A stretch of DNA of 64,000 nt from Cyanomargarita calcarea GSE-NOS-MK-12-04C (GCA_019359595.1 JAHHGZ010000037.1:1-64000), one strand, 5' to 3'; shown: positions 17,318 to 26,823, counted from the first letter of the stretch. Numbers and translations: made by a program. Notes: a model not told the origin generated them from the letters alone.

Positions 17318-20050
17318 ATGCCTATTCTTGCAAAAAAAGTTCCCCTGAACCTGATTCTTATAGTTCCCTTCGTTGTGCAAATCTTTGCTGCCGTTGCGTT
17401 GACTGGATACCTCTCAATCAGTAATGGACAAAGAGCAGTCAATAAGCTTGCGACTCAACTGCGGAGTGAAGTGAGCTTGCGCATTGACCAACATTTAGAT
17501 AGTTATCTCGACACAGCACGTTATTTGGCGCAAGTCAATGGAGACGCAATTGATTTAAACTTGCTCAATCCCGAAGACTTGGAAGGGATGGGGCATTATT
17601 TTTGGAAGCAAATACAGTTGTATAACGTCGGCTATATTAGCTTTGGCTCGAAGTCAGGTGAATTTGTCGGCTCTGGCTCTGGATATACTATCGAGGGCAA
17701 TCACATTATTATTAATGAAGTTTCCCCAAAAAAACACGGGAACAGTGATAACTACAATTATAAGATAGATGGTCGAGGCAACCGAATCAGACTGATTGAT
17801 ACTTTCCCAAACTACGAATTTCAGAAAGAGGCTTGGTATGTAGATACAGCCAAGGCTGGTAAACCAATATGGAGCAAAATTTATCAATGGGAAATAGCAC
17901 CGTTTCCCCTTGCATTTTCTGCCAATCGTCCAGTTTACGATAAAAATCAGAACCTTATCGGTGTCATTGGCATTGACCAGCAGCTTTCACAAATTAGCAA
18001 TTTTCTGGCTAAGTTAAAAGTCAGCCACAACGGAAAAACTTTTATCTTGGAACGTAACGGATTAGTCGTTGCAAGTTCCAGCAGCAAACAACCTTATAAG
18101 TTAGTCAATGGCAAACCCAAACGGTTAACAGGGCAAGAAATTTCCGATCCTCTGATTCAAGCCACTGGAAAGTATCTCACACAGCGATTTAACACTCTTA
18201 GCAATATTAAGGACTCTCAGCAACTGGATTTTACCATTGACGGTAAGCGCCAGTTTGTCCAAATCACACCTTGGCGAGATGATTGGGGTTTAGATTGGGT
18301 GGTGGTCGTGGTTGTACCTGAGTCTGACTTTATGGCAGAAATTAATGCCAATACCCACACTACTATTTTACTCTGTTTGGGGGCGTTGATGTTCGCGACG
18401 GTGCTAGGAATTTACACATCTCGCTGGATTACTCGACCAATATTACATCTGAGTTGGGCTACAGACGCGATCGCAAAGGGAAAACTCAACCAAAATGTGG
18501 AAGTTTCTGGAGTGAATGAAATTGGGGTGCTAGCGAAATCTTTTAACCACATGACGCAACAGTTGCGAGACTCATTCCAAGAATTAGAAAATCGGGTGGA
18601 AGAACGTACCGTACAGTTAAAAGAAGCCAAAGAAACTGCAGACAACGCCAACAAAGCGAAAAGCGAATTTCTTGCCAATATGAGTCATGAATTGCGGACT
18701 CCTCTAAATGGCATTCTCGGTTTCGCTCAAATTATACAACGCTCCTCTACCTTAAAAGAAAATGACCAACATGGCATTAACATAATTTATCAATGCGGTT
18801 CCCATCTCCTGACTTTAATTAACGATATCCTCGACCTTTCCAAAATTGAAGCCCGGAAAATGGAATTATACCCTACGGCTTTGCATCTTCCCTCGTTTTT
18901 GCAAGCTGTTGTGGAAATTTGCCGCATCAAAGCCGAACAAAAAGGTATTGATTTTATCTATCAACCCCCAGAAAATTTACCTACAGGTATCATCGCCGAT
19001 GAAAAACGTCTGCGGCAAGTTTTAATTAATTTATTGGGTAACGCGATTAAATTCACTGATGTGGGTAAGGTTAAGTTTCAAGTAAATGTGAACACTCAAC
19101 CGTCAACCACCAACATCCATTTTCTCATAGAAGATACAGGTGTTGGGATGAGTGCCCAACAACTTGGTAAGATATTCTTACCCTTTGAACAGGTAGGCTC
19201 GGCGCAACGTCAGATAGAAGGAACTGGACTGGGACTGGCAATTAGTCAGAAAATAGTAGAGATGATGAATAGCCACATCCAAGTTAAAAGCAAATTGGGT
19301 GTGGGTAGCGAATTTGAATTTGCGATCGCTTGTCCAATTGCTACAGACTCGGTACAAACAAGTAATGTCACCAATGATGGTAAAATCATTGGTTACTCTG
19401 GCGACAATAAACAAATTCTAATTGTAGATGACCATTGGGAAAATCGCTCTGTAATTGTCAATTTACTCCAACCCTTAGGTTTTATCATTCTTGAAGCTAG
19501 TAATGGTAAAGAAGGATTAGAAAAAGTAGAAAAATATCAGCCAAATTTAATTATTGCTGACTTAGCAATGCCCGTGATGGATGGTTGGGAAATGCTGTCA
19601 TATCTACGACAATCCCCAGATTATAAAGATATTATTATCATCGTTTCCTCAGCTAGCGTATTTGAGATTGACAGACAAAATAGCCTCGCTGCTGGAGGGA
19701 ATGACTTCTTAGCCAAACCCGTACAATTAGAGGAGCTTACCCTGCTTATTTCCAAGCATTTACACTTAGATTGGATTTACGAACAGACTCCCATTTTATC
19801 AGTTAAAAGGGCAACAACAGAGATGCTTATTCCCTCTGCTACAGAATTAGCAATACTCCAAGAACACGCACAGAATGGATATATCAAAGGTCTTCGCCGA
19901 GAATTAAAAAATTTATTAGACATAAATCAATTATATCAGCCATTTATCGATGAAGTGAATCAATCTCTTCAAACATTTAATATTCAAAAACTCCGTACTT
20001 TTTTAGAAAAATCAACTAGTAAATCGCCAAAAAATGACAGCAACAACTAA
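17318..20050 (+). CDS. Hybrid sensor histidine kinase with extracellular Cache-type sensor
   Basis: The 910-residue protein has an N-terminal transmembrane helix (about 10-30), an extracytoplasmic Cache-like sensor (about 40-335) and a second transmembrane helix (about 343-365). A HAMP linker (about 366-420) and a coiled coil follow. The HisKA box [17 protein letters not shown] has its His near 457. The HATPase domain shows DTGVGMS and GTGLGLAIS near 600-640. The C-terminal receiver domain (about 695-810) has its phospho-Asp in [12 protein letters not shown]. It should sense a small extracellular ligand and phosphorylate its own receiver. The next gene, 105 bp downstream, is another kinase and the likely partner. 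Confidence 0.92.
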   Translation: MPILAKKVPLNLILIVPFVVQIFAAVALTGYLSISNGQRAVNKLATQLRSEVSLRIDQHLDSYLDTARYLAQVNGDAIDLNLLNPEDLEGMGHYFWKQIQLYNVGYISFGSKSGEFVGSGSGYTIEGNHIIINEVSPKKHGNSDNYNYKIDGRGNRIRLIDTFPNYEFQKEAWYVDTAKAGKPIWSKIYQWEIAPFPLAFSANRPVYDKNQNLIGVIGIDQQLSQISNFLAKLKVSHNGKTFILERNGLVVASSSSKQPYKLVNGKPKRLTGQEISDPLIQATGKYLTQRFNTLSNIKDSQQLDFTIDGKRQFVQITPWRDDWGLDWVVVVVVPESDFMAEINANTHTTILLCLGALMFATVLGIYTSRWITRPILHLSWATDAIAKGKLNQNVEVSGVNEIGVLAKSFNHMTQQLRDSFQELENRVEERTVQLKEAKETADNANKAKSEFLANMSHELRTPLNGILGFAQIIQRSSTLKENDQHGINIIYQCGSHLLTLINDILDLSKIEARKMELYPTALHLPSFLQAVVEICRIKAEQKGIDFIYQPPENLPTGIIADEKRLRQVLINLLGNAIKFTDVGKVKFQVNVNTQPSTTNIHFLIEDTGVGMSAQQLGKIFLPFEQVGSAQRQIEGTGLGLAISQKIVEMMNSHIQVKSKLGVGSEFEFAIACPIATDSVQTSNVTNDGKIIGYSGDNKQILIVDDHWENRSVIVNLLQPLGFIILEASNGKEGLEKVEKYQPNLIIADLAMPVMDGWEMLSYLRQSPDYKDIIIIVSSASVFEIDRQNSLAAGGNDFLAKPVQLEELTLLISKHLHLDWIYEQTPILSVKRATTEMLIPSATELAILQEHAQNGYIKGLRRELKNLLDINQLYQPFIDEVNQSLQTFNIQKLRTFLEKSTSKSPKNDSNN

Positions 20051-20155
20051 AATAAGATTCAATTTTATACCGAAGCAAGAGAGAGGGTTTCAAAACATTA
20101 TTTTCTACCCATTTGAGATGCTCTCTAAAGTAATCATTTTAATTCCAATAAAACT

Positions 20156-21451
20156 ATGATTAATGATTTTCACGAAACCATATTAATTATTGATGATACT
20201 CCCACAAATTTAGAAGTTATCTACGATGCTTTAGACAAGGAAGGCTATGAAGTCTTAGTGGAAATAGATAGCCGCAATGCAATTGAAAGAGTCAAATACA
20301 ACTCCCCTGATTTAATTTTATTAGATGTGATGATGCCCATCATTAATGGCTTTGAAATCTGCCGAAAATTGCAAGCAGAACCATTAAGCAAAGATATCCC
20401 GATAATCTTTATGACTGCTCTTTCCGATCCGATTGATAAAATTAAAGGATTGAGTTTAGGAGCAGTTGATTATATCACCAAACCTTTTGATAAAGGAGAA
20501 GCTTTAGCCAGAATTAACATCCACTTAAAACTGCGAAAATTAACTAAATCACTTGAAAAAAGCAATAGTCAGCTCCAAGAATTAACAAATAACTTAGAAC
20601 AGCAAGTAACGCAACAAACAGTAGAACTTTCTCAAACTCAACTACAACTCATCCGAAGTGAGAAAATGTCTGCACTTGGTCAATTAGTAGCTGGAGTGGC
20701 ACATGAAATTAACAATCCCGTGAGTTTTATTTTTGGTAACATTGCTCCAGCACAAGAATATATTGATGACATCACTAAAATTCTCCGACTTTATCAAAAA
20801 CACTATCCCAATCCCAATCCCGAAATTGAAAAAGAATTAAAAGAGGCTGATTTAGAATTTACATTAGAAGATTTAGGGAAAATTTTAAATTCTATGAAGG
20901 TTGGTGTCGAAAGAATTCAGGACATTTCTATTTCCTTACGAAATTTTTCTCGTTCAGATACAACAAAAGTACTTACTGATTTACATCAAGGATTAGATAG
21001 CTCTTTATTAATTTTAAGGCATCGCTTAAAATCCTGTGGAGAACGTCCCGAAATTCATTTAATCAAAGAGTATGCCGAACTGCCACAAGTTGAATGTTAC
21101 CCCGGACAAATAAATCAAGTATTTATCAACTTACTCGCTAACGCTATTGATGCAACAGAAGAAGCATGGGAAAAGCACAAAATTAACAAACTAATAATTA
21201 AAATAGTTACTGAAATTGCGAGCGAAAATATAGTTGTAGTTCGGATTATTGATAACGGTTTGGGAATACCAGAAACAGTCAAACCCTATCTCTTTGAATC
21301 AATGTTTACTACCAAAGCGATGGGTAAAGGAACAGGGTTGGGCTTGTCTATTTCTCACCAAATAGTAGTCGAAAATCATCATGGTAAGCTAATCTGCAAC
21401 TCAACAGCAAATCAAGGATGTGAGTTTGCCATTGCAATTCCCGTCAATTGA
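20156..21451 (+). CDS. Receiver domain-histidine kinase protein
   Basis: The 431-residue protein begins with a receiver domain (ILIIDDTPTNLEV; phospho-Asp in LILLDVMMPIINGFE; Lys in DYITKPF). A coiled coil follows at residues about 130-165. The HisKA box SALGQLVAGVAHEINNP has its His near 183, and the HATPase domain shows DNGLGIP and GTGLGLSIS. It has no membrane segment. The layout is common in cyanobacteria for soluble kinases that take phosphate from an upstream hybrid kinase, here probably the product of the preceding gene. Its stop codon lies inside a dispersed repeat. Confidence 0.92.
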   Translation: MINDFHETILIIDDTPTNLEVIYDALDKEGYEVLVEIDSRNAIERVKYNSPDLILLDVMMPIINGFEICRKLQAEPLSKDIPIIFMTALSDPIDKIKGLSLGAVDYITKPFDKGEALARINIHLKLRKLTKSLEKSNSQLQELTNNLEQQVTQQTVELSQTQLQLIRSEKMSALGQLVAGVAHEINNPVSFIFGNIAPAQEYIDDITKILRLYQKHYPNPNPEIEKELKEADLEFTLEDLGKILNSMKVGVERIQDISISLRNFSRSDTTKVLTDLHQGLDSSLLILRHRLKSCGERPEIHLIKEYAELPQVECYPGQINQVFINLLANAIDATEEAWEKHKINKLIIKIVTEIASENIVVVRIIDNGLGIPETVKPYLFESMFTTKAMGKGTGLGLSISHQIVVENHHGKLICNSTANQGCEFAIAIPVN

Positions 21452-21523
21452 ATGAAGAGGTTTCTATATTTGGATTGGTATCCCAACTCAAAATGGAGGA
21501 CCTGTAGAAGTCAAGGTATTAAA
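21447..21523. repeat. Dispersed ~110-bp repeat family, copy C (diverged)
   Basis: The segment starts with ATTGAATGAAG across the kinase stop codon and continues AGGTTTCTATATTTGGATT, CCCAACTCAAAA, GGACCTGTAGAAGTC and GGTATTAAA. The same ordered blocks are found at 37776-37897 and, inside the NRPS gene, at 59397-59506. This copy is the most diverged of the three. Confidence 0.7.
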
Positions 21524-21730
21524 TCCCCCAACTCCCGGATAAATTAAAATTTGAGATGTCATGTAATTTTTGCTACCTAAATTCTCAGTTTTGGTTGTCC
21601 GATAGCTTGACTTTACAAAAAAACTTGTTAAACTTATTGACCATAAAACTAATTATCGCCAAGATAGAAGAGCCAATTAACTTTCCCTTAACTCGTAAAG
21701 ACACGATGTTCTTTGTGTCTATAGTCCTAA

Positions 21731-21762
21731 ATTTGTGACTTTTTCTAGAAAATGTCACAAAT
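21731..21762. promoter_or_regulatory. 32-bp near-perfect palindrome upstream of a glycosyltransferase gene
   Basis: The arms ATTTGTGAC and GTCACAAAT flank the palindromic core TTTTCTAGAAAA; only one base pair breaks the symmetry. It lies about 90 bp before the start of the GT4 gene in a 400-bp gap that otherwise holds repeat copy C and AT-rich DNA. It could be an operator for a dimeric regulator (the half-site resembles TGTGAC, the CRP-type half-site) or a transcription end. I cannot decide between these from sequence alone. Confidence 0.5.
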
Positions 21763-21851
21763 CAAAAATGCGTAAATATACTAGTTTTAATAGTTACATT
21801 TATATTTACGGAACAGTATAAATATTTGTAAAGCTTGGGGAATTAGAGCAG

Positions 21852-23039
21852 ATGAAGATACTAGTACTGAGTTGGGAATTTCCGCCACGAATAGTTGGAG
21901 GAATTGCACGTCATGTAGCGGAACTGTATCCGGAATTGGTTAAGTTGGGACATGAAGTCCACTTGATTACAGCGGAATTTGGTCAAGCACCGATGTATGA
22001 AGTCGTAGACGGCGTAAAGGTGCATCGAGTACCGATATCACATAGTAATGACTTTTTCCACTGGGTAGTCAACCTCAACCAGAGTATGGGTCACCACGGT
22101 GGTAAGCTGATAATGGAAGATGGTTGCTTTGACTTAATCCATGCCCATGATTGGTTAGTCGGAGATGCAGCGATCGCTCTCAAGCATACCTTTAAAATTC
22201 CCCTCATTGCCACGATTCACGCCACGGAACACGGACGCCATAATGGTATTCACACTGATATTCAAAACTATATTAGCGGCAAAGAAGAATTATTAGTTTA
22301 CAATGCATGGCGGGTAATTGTTTGCAGTGCCTATATGCGGCAGGAAGTAAAAGAAGCACTGCACAGTCCTTGGGATAAAATTGACGTTATCTACAACGGT
22401 ATTCGCCCGGAGAAGAAAAAGCACCATCAAGATTTTCACTTCTCTGATTTTCGGCGCAGATTTGCCGAGGATGGAGAGAAAATCGTCTATTACGTCGGAC
22501 GCATGGCTTATGAAAAAGGCGTATCGGTATTGTTAAATGCTGCTCCTAAAGTACTGAATGATATGGGAGGTCACGTAAAATTTGTGATTATTGGTGGTGG
22601 TAGCACCGACCACCTCAAACGTCAAGCATGGGATTTAGGTATTTGGCACAAGACCTATTTTACAGGCTTTATGTCTGATGACTACTTAGATAAATTTCAA
22701 ACTATTGCCGACTGTGCCGTTTTCCCTAGTCTCTACGAACCCTTTGGTATTGTGGCACTAGAGAGTTTTGCTTCCCGCGTGCCCGTAGTCGTATCAGATA
22801 CAGGTGGTTTCCCGGAAGTGGTACAACATTGCAAGACAGGTATAGTGACTTACACCAACAGCGCAGATTCTTTAGCTTGGGGAATTTTGGAAGTATTGAA
22901 AAACCCCGGTTATCGTCAATGGCTTGTAGATAATGCTTATGAGGACTTAGAGAGACGCTTCAGTTGGTCAAAATTAGGCAAGCAAACCGAGGACGTTTAT
23001 CAAAGAGTCGTACTAGAGCGATCGCAAATTATGTGGTAA
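21852..23039 (+). CDS. GT4 family glycosyltransferase
   Basis: The 395-residue protein is a GT-B glycosyltransferase of family 4. It opens MKILVLSWEFPPRIVGGIARH, carries HAHDWLVGDAA near residue 98, YVGRMAYEKGVSVLL at the start of the second Rossmann domain, and the E-x7-E donor motif PSLYEPFGIVALESFA near residue 300. The N-terminus resembles glycogen/starch-synthase-like GT4 proteins that use an ADP- or GDP-sugar; the donor cannot be read from sequence. It is about 17 kb from the exopolysaccharide locus and stands alone. Confidence 0.88.
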   Translation: MKILVLSWEFPPRIVGGIARHVAELYPELVKLGHEVHLITAEFGQAPMYEVVDGVKVHRVPISHSNDFFHWVVNLNQSMGHHGGKLIMEDGCFDLIHAHDWLVGDAAIALKHTFKIPLIATIHATEHGRHNGIHTDIQNYISGKEELLVYNAWRVIVCSAYMRQEVKEALHSPWDKIDVIYNGIRPEKKKHHQDFHFSDFRRRFAEDGEKIVYYVGRMAYEKGVSVLLNAAPKVLNDMGGHVKFVIIGGGSTDHLKRQAWDLGIWHKTYFTGFMSDDYLDKFQTIADCAVFPSLYEPFGIVALESFASRVPVVVSDTGGFPEVVQHCKTGIVTYTNSADSLAWGILEVLKNPGYRQWLVDNAYEDLERRFSWSKLGKQTEDVYQRVVLERSQIMW

Positions 23040-23204
23040 ATAATTGAATTTGGGAAGGGGTAAAAAATACTTCCTTCCCCCTTGTCCCCTCCCCGTTCCC
23101 ATACTCCCCAACTTTTACCGACCCTGTACGCTGGGAATTTCCTACTATTAAGTGTGAAATTAAGCAATAATTGCAGTTTCCACTTAATCCAGACATTTTC
23201 AGGT

Positions 23205-24185
23205 ATGACAAAGTATTTAAAGATAGCGTTAACCCTGTTAATGACAGGAACCTTGACCTTGCTCTTAACCCCAGCTACAGCCAAGGTAATGCGCTACCTA
23301 ATGGGTAACCCCGCTGATGTTAATCCGACCTTAGCTGGTCCAGTCTACAATCTGGGTGGTGGTGGTCCTGATGTGGATGAAGCTATTCAATGGATGATAA
23401 ACAAAGTTAGGGGATCTACCAAAGTTGATGTTGTGGTTATCCGTTCCTCTGGCGATGACGGTTACAATCAACCAATGTACGGCATGAGGGGGGTAGATTC
23501 AGTAGAGACGCTTTTGATTACCAACAAACAGCAAGCTAACAAACTTGATACAGTCAACAAAATCAAGAATGCTGAAGTAATATTTTTTGCAGGTGGTGAC
23601 CAGTGCAAATATGTACAAACCTTCAAAGGTACCCAGCTAGAAACTGCTGTAAAAGCAGTGATTGCTAGAGGTGGTGCTGTTGGTGGTACCAGTGCAGGGG
23701 CAATGATACAGAGTGAATTTATTTACAATGCCTGCGGTAGTGCTGTAGAAACTAGAGATGCGCTAGAAGACCCATACAGAGACATCAAATTTACCTACAA
23801 TCTTTTTAACTGGACAAATCTAAAAGGAACCCTCATTGACACTCACTTTGACACCCGTGAAAGAATGGGACGGATTATGACCTTTATCGCTCGTCAAATC
23901 AAAGATGGTGTATCTAAAAGCGCACTGGGAATCGGACTGAGTGAAGAGACATCAGTGGTGGTAGATAAAAATGGGATAGCGAAAGTTATAGGAAAAGGTG
24001 CAGCTTATTTTGTTTTAGGCGATCGCCCACCGGAAGTCTGCGAACCCCGAACTCCTCTAACTTATTCCAACTACAAAATTTGGAAAATCAGAAGTGGTGG
24101 TACATTTAACCTCAGAAACCGACCAACCACAGGCTATTACACAAGAAGCGTCAAAAGGGGACGAATAGACTCAAATCCATATTAA
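23205..24185 (+). CDS. Secreted cyanophycinase-like peptidase (family S51)
   Basis: I chose the ATG starting MTKYLKIALTLL, which gives 326 residues with a signal peptide (cleavage probably after TPATA). The peptidase S51 features are NLGGGGPDVDEAI, FFAGGDQCKYVQ near residue 130, and the nucleophile block GGAVGGTSAGAMIQSEF with Ser in TSAGA. Cyanophycinase cuts the storage polymer cyanophycin to beta-Asp-Arg dipeptides. A signal peptide is unusual for the intracellular enzyme, so this may be an exported paralogue with another substrate. A longer open frame upstream lies in repeat-like C-rich DNA and is unlikely to be translated. Confidence 0.85.
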   Translation: MTKYLKIALTLLMTGTLTLLLTPATAKVMRYLMGNPADVNPTLAGPVYNLGGGGPDVDEAIQWMINKVRGSTKVDVVVIRSSGDDGYNQPMYGMRGVDSVETLLITNKQQANKLDTVNKIKNAEVIFFAGGDQCKYVQTFKGTQLETAVKAVIARGGAVGGTSAGAMIQSEFIYNACGSAVETRDALEDPYRDIKFTYNLFNWTNLKGTLIDTHFDTRERMGRIMTFIARQIKDGVSKSALGIGLSEETSVVVDKNGIAKVIGKGAAYFVLGDRPPEVCEPRTPLTYSNYKIWKIRSGGTFNLRNRPTTGYYTRSVKRGRIDSNPY

Positions 24186-24262
24186 CTGAGATATTGCACC
24201 AATGTCAGGAAGCCCGGAAATAAATTACCCTTCGGGATGCCTTCGGCTACACAGCTTAAAGC

Positions 24263-24286
24263 TTAAACCCATTTTAATGGGTTTAA
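24263..24286. terminator. Perfect 11-bp hairpin after the peptidase gene
   Basis: Arms TTAAACCCATT and AATGGGTTTAA enclose a two-base loop. The position about 80 bp after the S51 gene suits a transcription end, although the following bases are only moderately T-rich. Confidence 0.45.
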
Positions 24287-24292
24287 AAGCTT

Positions 24293-24425
24293 ATTGAAGC
24301 TGCTTTGCAGGAGTATATTCAATGTCGCAAGCAGCTAAAAGTTATGGAACTGTTTGGCTAAATTGACTGCGACTCTGATTACAAGTACAAGCAGCAGTGA
24401 CAAAAAACAAGAGTGTTATTATTGT
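24293..24425 (+). pseudogene. Decayed copy of a vapB-vapC junction
   Basis: This stretch is a diverged duplicate of 27188-27320, the end of the intact vapB and the first codons of its vapC. Shared strings include ATTGAAGCTGCTTTGCA, GAGTATATTCAA and ATGGAACTGTTTGGC. Here the frame is destroyed by stops and indels, for example GGC TAA replacing the GGCACAA of the intact gene. It shows that the module was once duplicated or moved within this region. Confidence 0.85.
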
Positions 24426-24826
24426 TACGTTTGAGTATTATTTCTTACCGTTTCCACATCCAGTTCGAGAGATTCCGCAATTTGCTCAATACTTAACCCT
24501 AGCTTGATAAGTTTGGGAATCGTCTTTAGCTTTGTCTCCAACGACCCTTCTTCCTTGCCTTCTTCCTTGCCTTCCTCGAAACCTTCTTCTTTGGCTTCCT
24601 GATAAACTTTACTTTTTTTCAAAGAATCTAAATTCAACATAACTTCCAGTTCCTCCCTGCTTAAATTGGCAAACTTGTCAATTACAACCGCTTTAATAAA
24701 TTCTAAAACCTTTTCCTCTAGGGTGGTATCAGTATAAAGAGACTCTAAAATCTTTAAGTCACCCACAGCAGCGACAAGGGCAATTAAAGGAGAAGTGTTA
24801 ATAACAATTTGATTGGTACTAGGCAT
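24425..24826 (-). pseudogene. Chimera of a DUF3368 PIN toxin start and an Rpn-type nuclease end
   Basis: The first 31 or so residues (IVINTSPLIALVAAVGDL) are the start of a DUF3368 PIN-domain toxin, with the first catalytic Asp position reading N. After ESLYTD the sequence becomes the C-terminal tail of an Rpn/PD-(D/E)XK transposase-associated protein: TLEEKVLEFIKAVV, an EEGKEEGKEEG tract, and a small helix-turn-helix LSIEQIAESLELDVETV. The rest of the PIN fold and the whole nuclease core are missing. The open frame of 133 codons is intact, so a product may exist but without either catalytic centre. It overlaps the upstream UPF0175 antitoxin by 8 bp, the arrangement of a UPF0175-DUF3368 module. 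Confidence 0.75.
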
Positions 24827-25073
24827 TTTCTATATCTGATAATAATTCTTCTTCACTAAGGTCAATTAAGGGAACCCCATAGTCATTTAGTTTGAGGATA
24901 AAGGTGACTCGATCTACTCCCACTAATGCAGCAGCCATACCAGAGGAAAGGCGTTTCATTTCATAGAGTTTAACAGCCATTGCCCATTTTGATTCTTGTT
25001 CAAATTGTTCTCTGGTTTTGCCAACAGCATCAAGTAATGTTTCAGGGTAGTTGATTGTCAGTTGTAAGGACAT
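24819..25073 (-). CDS. UPF0175 family antitoxin
   Basis: The 84-residue protein matches the UPF0175 family: NYPETLLDAVGKTREQFEQE, KWAMAVKLYEMKRLSSGMAA and VDRVTFILKLNDYGVPL. These small helix-turn-helix proteins are antitoxins of DUF3368 PIN toxins in cyanobacteria. The expected toxin follows directly but is replaced by a chimera, so the antitoxin is probably an orphan that may still bind DNA. Confidence 0.85.
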   Translation of the reverse strand: MSLQLTINYPETLLDAVGKTREQFEQESKWAMAVKLYEMKRLSSGMAAALVGVDRVTFILKLNDYGVPLIDLSEEELLSDIENA

Positions 25074-25110
25074 AGTTGTTGTTTCTCGTATTTAGGACAC
25101 TTTAATTAAA

Positions 25111-25238
25111 TCATTGTCTAGTAATTGCGGCAATCTTAAGTTGAAATTGTTCCCGTTCTTCTTCAGTAGCATTGCGGTATGACTCTGCTACCTCAGAGGG
25201 AACTTTGATAGTAATTTCTTCTTTACTTTAGTAATCAT
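25111..25238 (-). pseudogene. Small antitoxin-like gene, frameshifted
   Basis: After ATG ATT ACT AAA GTA the frame slips by one base; in the other frame it reads EEITIKVPSEVAESYRNATE and EEREQFQLKIAAITRQ, then stops. This is the N-terminal half of a small antitoxin type common in cyanobacterial genomes, as I recall it. The C-terminal part is absent. Confidence 0.6.
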
Positions 25239-25266
25239 GGCTTATTTTCTTCCATAATTTATCATC

Positions 25267-25425
25267 TTAATCATCACGATTATCCCGTATTGAAACGGCA
25301 TTGATTTCTGTATCCGATGTAGCATTTTTGTTGGGTAAATTTTTTGTATGGATTGTGTCGTAATCCGCAGATTCTAAAAATCGAGCAAGTCGAACAGGTA
25401 ATTGAGCATTAACAAGAAATTTCAT
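25267..25425 (-). pseudogene. DUF5615 PIN-like toxin, truncated
   Basis: The frame gives 52 residues starting MKFLVNAQLPVRLARFLESA and including DTIHTKNLPNKNATSDTEIN, the N-terminal half of a DUF5615 PIN-like toxin. Full members are about twice this length and continue with a TKDxDF block that is missing. The start overlaps the end of the DUF433 antitoxin frame. The usual first Asp (VDAQLP) is Asn here, a further sign of decay. Confidence 0.75.
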
Positions 25426-25662
25426 GAAGCAATCCAATCCTATATATACTTTTAACTTGGCTCAGACGAACAGCAAATTGCAGAGCAGCTAGAATATCTT
25501 CCCGCTCTAAATCGTCATAATCTGCTAAAATTCATCAATTGTCATCCCAGAGCTAAGTAATTCGAGAATCAATTCTAGAGGATAACGAAGTCCTCTAACA
25601 CAAGGCTTGCCGTGGCAAATGTCAGGATTATAGGTGATGCGTTGTAAAAGGTTACTGCTCAT
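25409..25662 (-). pseudogene. DUF433 antitoxin, one-base frameshift
   Basis: The first frame reads MSSNLLQRITYNPDICHGKP and continues through LELILELLSSGMTIDE; a missing A then shifts the frame into a TAG. In the restored frame it continues ILADYDDLEREDILAALQFA and ends close after the start of the DUF5615 gene. This is a DUF433 antitoxin with its DUF5615 partner, both broken. Confidence 0.8.
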
Positions 25663-25795
25663 ATTGTTGTTTTTTGTAAAGCATACACTTATTGATATAG
25701 TCTAGTTTATATGCCCGACAACTTTCAAAGAAGTCGGGGATATAGGGAAAGCAATGCCTGCTTCGGTAAACTACGCGCTTTCGATTACATTAATT

Positions 25796-25890
25796 ATTTT
25801 ACGCGATATCTACGGGAAGCTCCGAAGATCGCACTTTCGCTCGACACGATTATTTTATACAAACTGACAAGTCAGCGCTGGCGCTATCGC
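25796..25890. repeat. ~95-bp repeat flanking toxin-antitoxin genes, copy 1
   Basis: The segment matches 26912-27005 over its length. Shared blocks are CTCCGAAGATCG and ACTGACAAGTCAGCGCT, with an ACTGACAAGTCAG near-palindrome inside. The gap of about 480 bp around it (25663-26146) holds no gene I can support. Confidence 0.7.
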
Positions 25891-26146
25891 ACTCATGATA
25901 GTCCTAAACGCTTACGAATTATTTGATTAATTAGTTGGTTGCGGCGGTAAACTACGCACTTTTCATTAAGACATGATTTTTGGCGATCGCTACACTTGAT
26001 ATAATTAATCTTGCCAATATTGTTTTGCTCTAATAAAAATTTAGTCATAGCAATACTGCGATAGAGCTATCACTAATAAAATCTATTTACAAAACATCTA
26101 TCTATGTTATATAATTTGAATACATTTGTAAAATATTGAGATAGTT

Positions 26147-26383
26147 ATGACTCAGATTACAATTGAAGAAGCTAATAAAAATTTATATATCCTTCTAGAG
26201 CAAGTGGCTAAAGGTGAGCAATTTGTTCTGATGAAAGAAGGCAAAGAAGTCGCTCGTCTTCTTCCTCCTCAACAGGCAGAAAAAGTATTTCCTAGTTTAA
26301 ACTCTTTTAGAAAAACTATAGTTTTAAAAGGAAGTGCAATGAGTACCACAATCTTAGAAGAAAGAGAGAACCAAAGATATTGA
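26147..26383 (+). CDS. Phd/YefM-type antitoxin
   Basis: The 78-residue protein opens MTQITIEEANKNLYILLEQV and contains KGEQFVLMKEGKEVARLLP, the pattern of Phd/YefM antitoxins: an N-terminal DNA-binding fold, then a disordered toxin-binding tail. It overlaps the PIN toxin gene by 4 bp. It should repress its own promoter and neutralise the toxin. Confidence 0.85.
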   Translation: MTQITIEEANKNLYILLEQVAKGEQFVLMKEGKEVARLLPPQQAEKVFPSLNSFRKTIVLKGSAMSTTILEERENQRY

Positions 26384-26823
26384 TTTATTTGGATACTAGC
26401 GCAATTGTTCCTTATTATGTGCCTGAAAAATTAAGTGATGTTGTTGAAAAACTATTACAAGAACAAAAAGATCAACCAATCATTAGTCAATTAGTTGAGG
26501 TGGAATTATTTTCTGCTTTATCTCGTAGGGTAAGAATGGGCGAACTTTCGCAAAATGACGCTAGACGGATTACAGAATTGTTTGAAAATCATCTTCATGA
26601 AGGTTTATATCGTCTTGTTTTATTGGAAAATCAACATTACCGTTTAGCTAGAGATTGGATATCCAGATTTGATCTCCCTTTAAGAACTTTGGACGCTTTG
26701 CATTTAGCAGTGTCTAGAATTAATAATTTTTCTCTAGTGACAGCAGATGAGAAATTAGCTCAATCTGCTACCATTTTAGATATAGATATTCTTTTATTAA
26801 CTTCCGATCTCAATTTTAGTTAG
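26380..26823 (+). CDS. PIN-domain (VapC-type) toxin
   Basis: The 147-residue protein starts at a TTG overlapping the antitoxin stop (TTGA). PIN features are YLDTSAIVPYYVPEK with the first Asp, the Glu in QLVEVELFSAL, and LRTLDALHLAVS with the later Asp, followed by LVTADEKLA. All four expected acidic positions are present, so the ribonuclease looks intact. With the upstream Phd-type gene it forms a complete type II module. Confidence 0.88.
   Translation: MIYLDTSAIVPYYVPEKLSDVVEKLLQEQKDQPIISQLVEVELFSALSRRVRMGELSQNDARRITELFENHLHEGLYRLVLLENQHYRLARDWISRFDLPLRTLDALHLAVSRINNFSLVTADEKLAQSATILDIDILLLTSDLNFS

Noticed and set aside
21556-21738. Open frame of 60 codons before the GT4 gene
   Set aside because: AT-rich, no ribosome site, no recognisable motif, and it ends inside the palindrome.
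24540-24590. EEGKEEGKEEG tract in the chimera as a repeat insertion
   Set aside because: Such tracts are normal in the tails of Rpn-type proteins, so no insertion is needed to explain it.
25711-25926. Open frame of 71 codons in the toxin region
   Set aside because: It covers a degraded hairpin and a ~95-bp repeat whose second copy is not open; composition does not look like protein.
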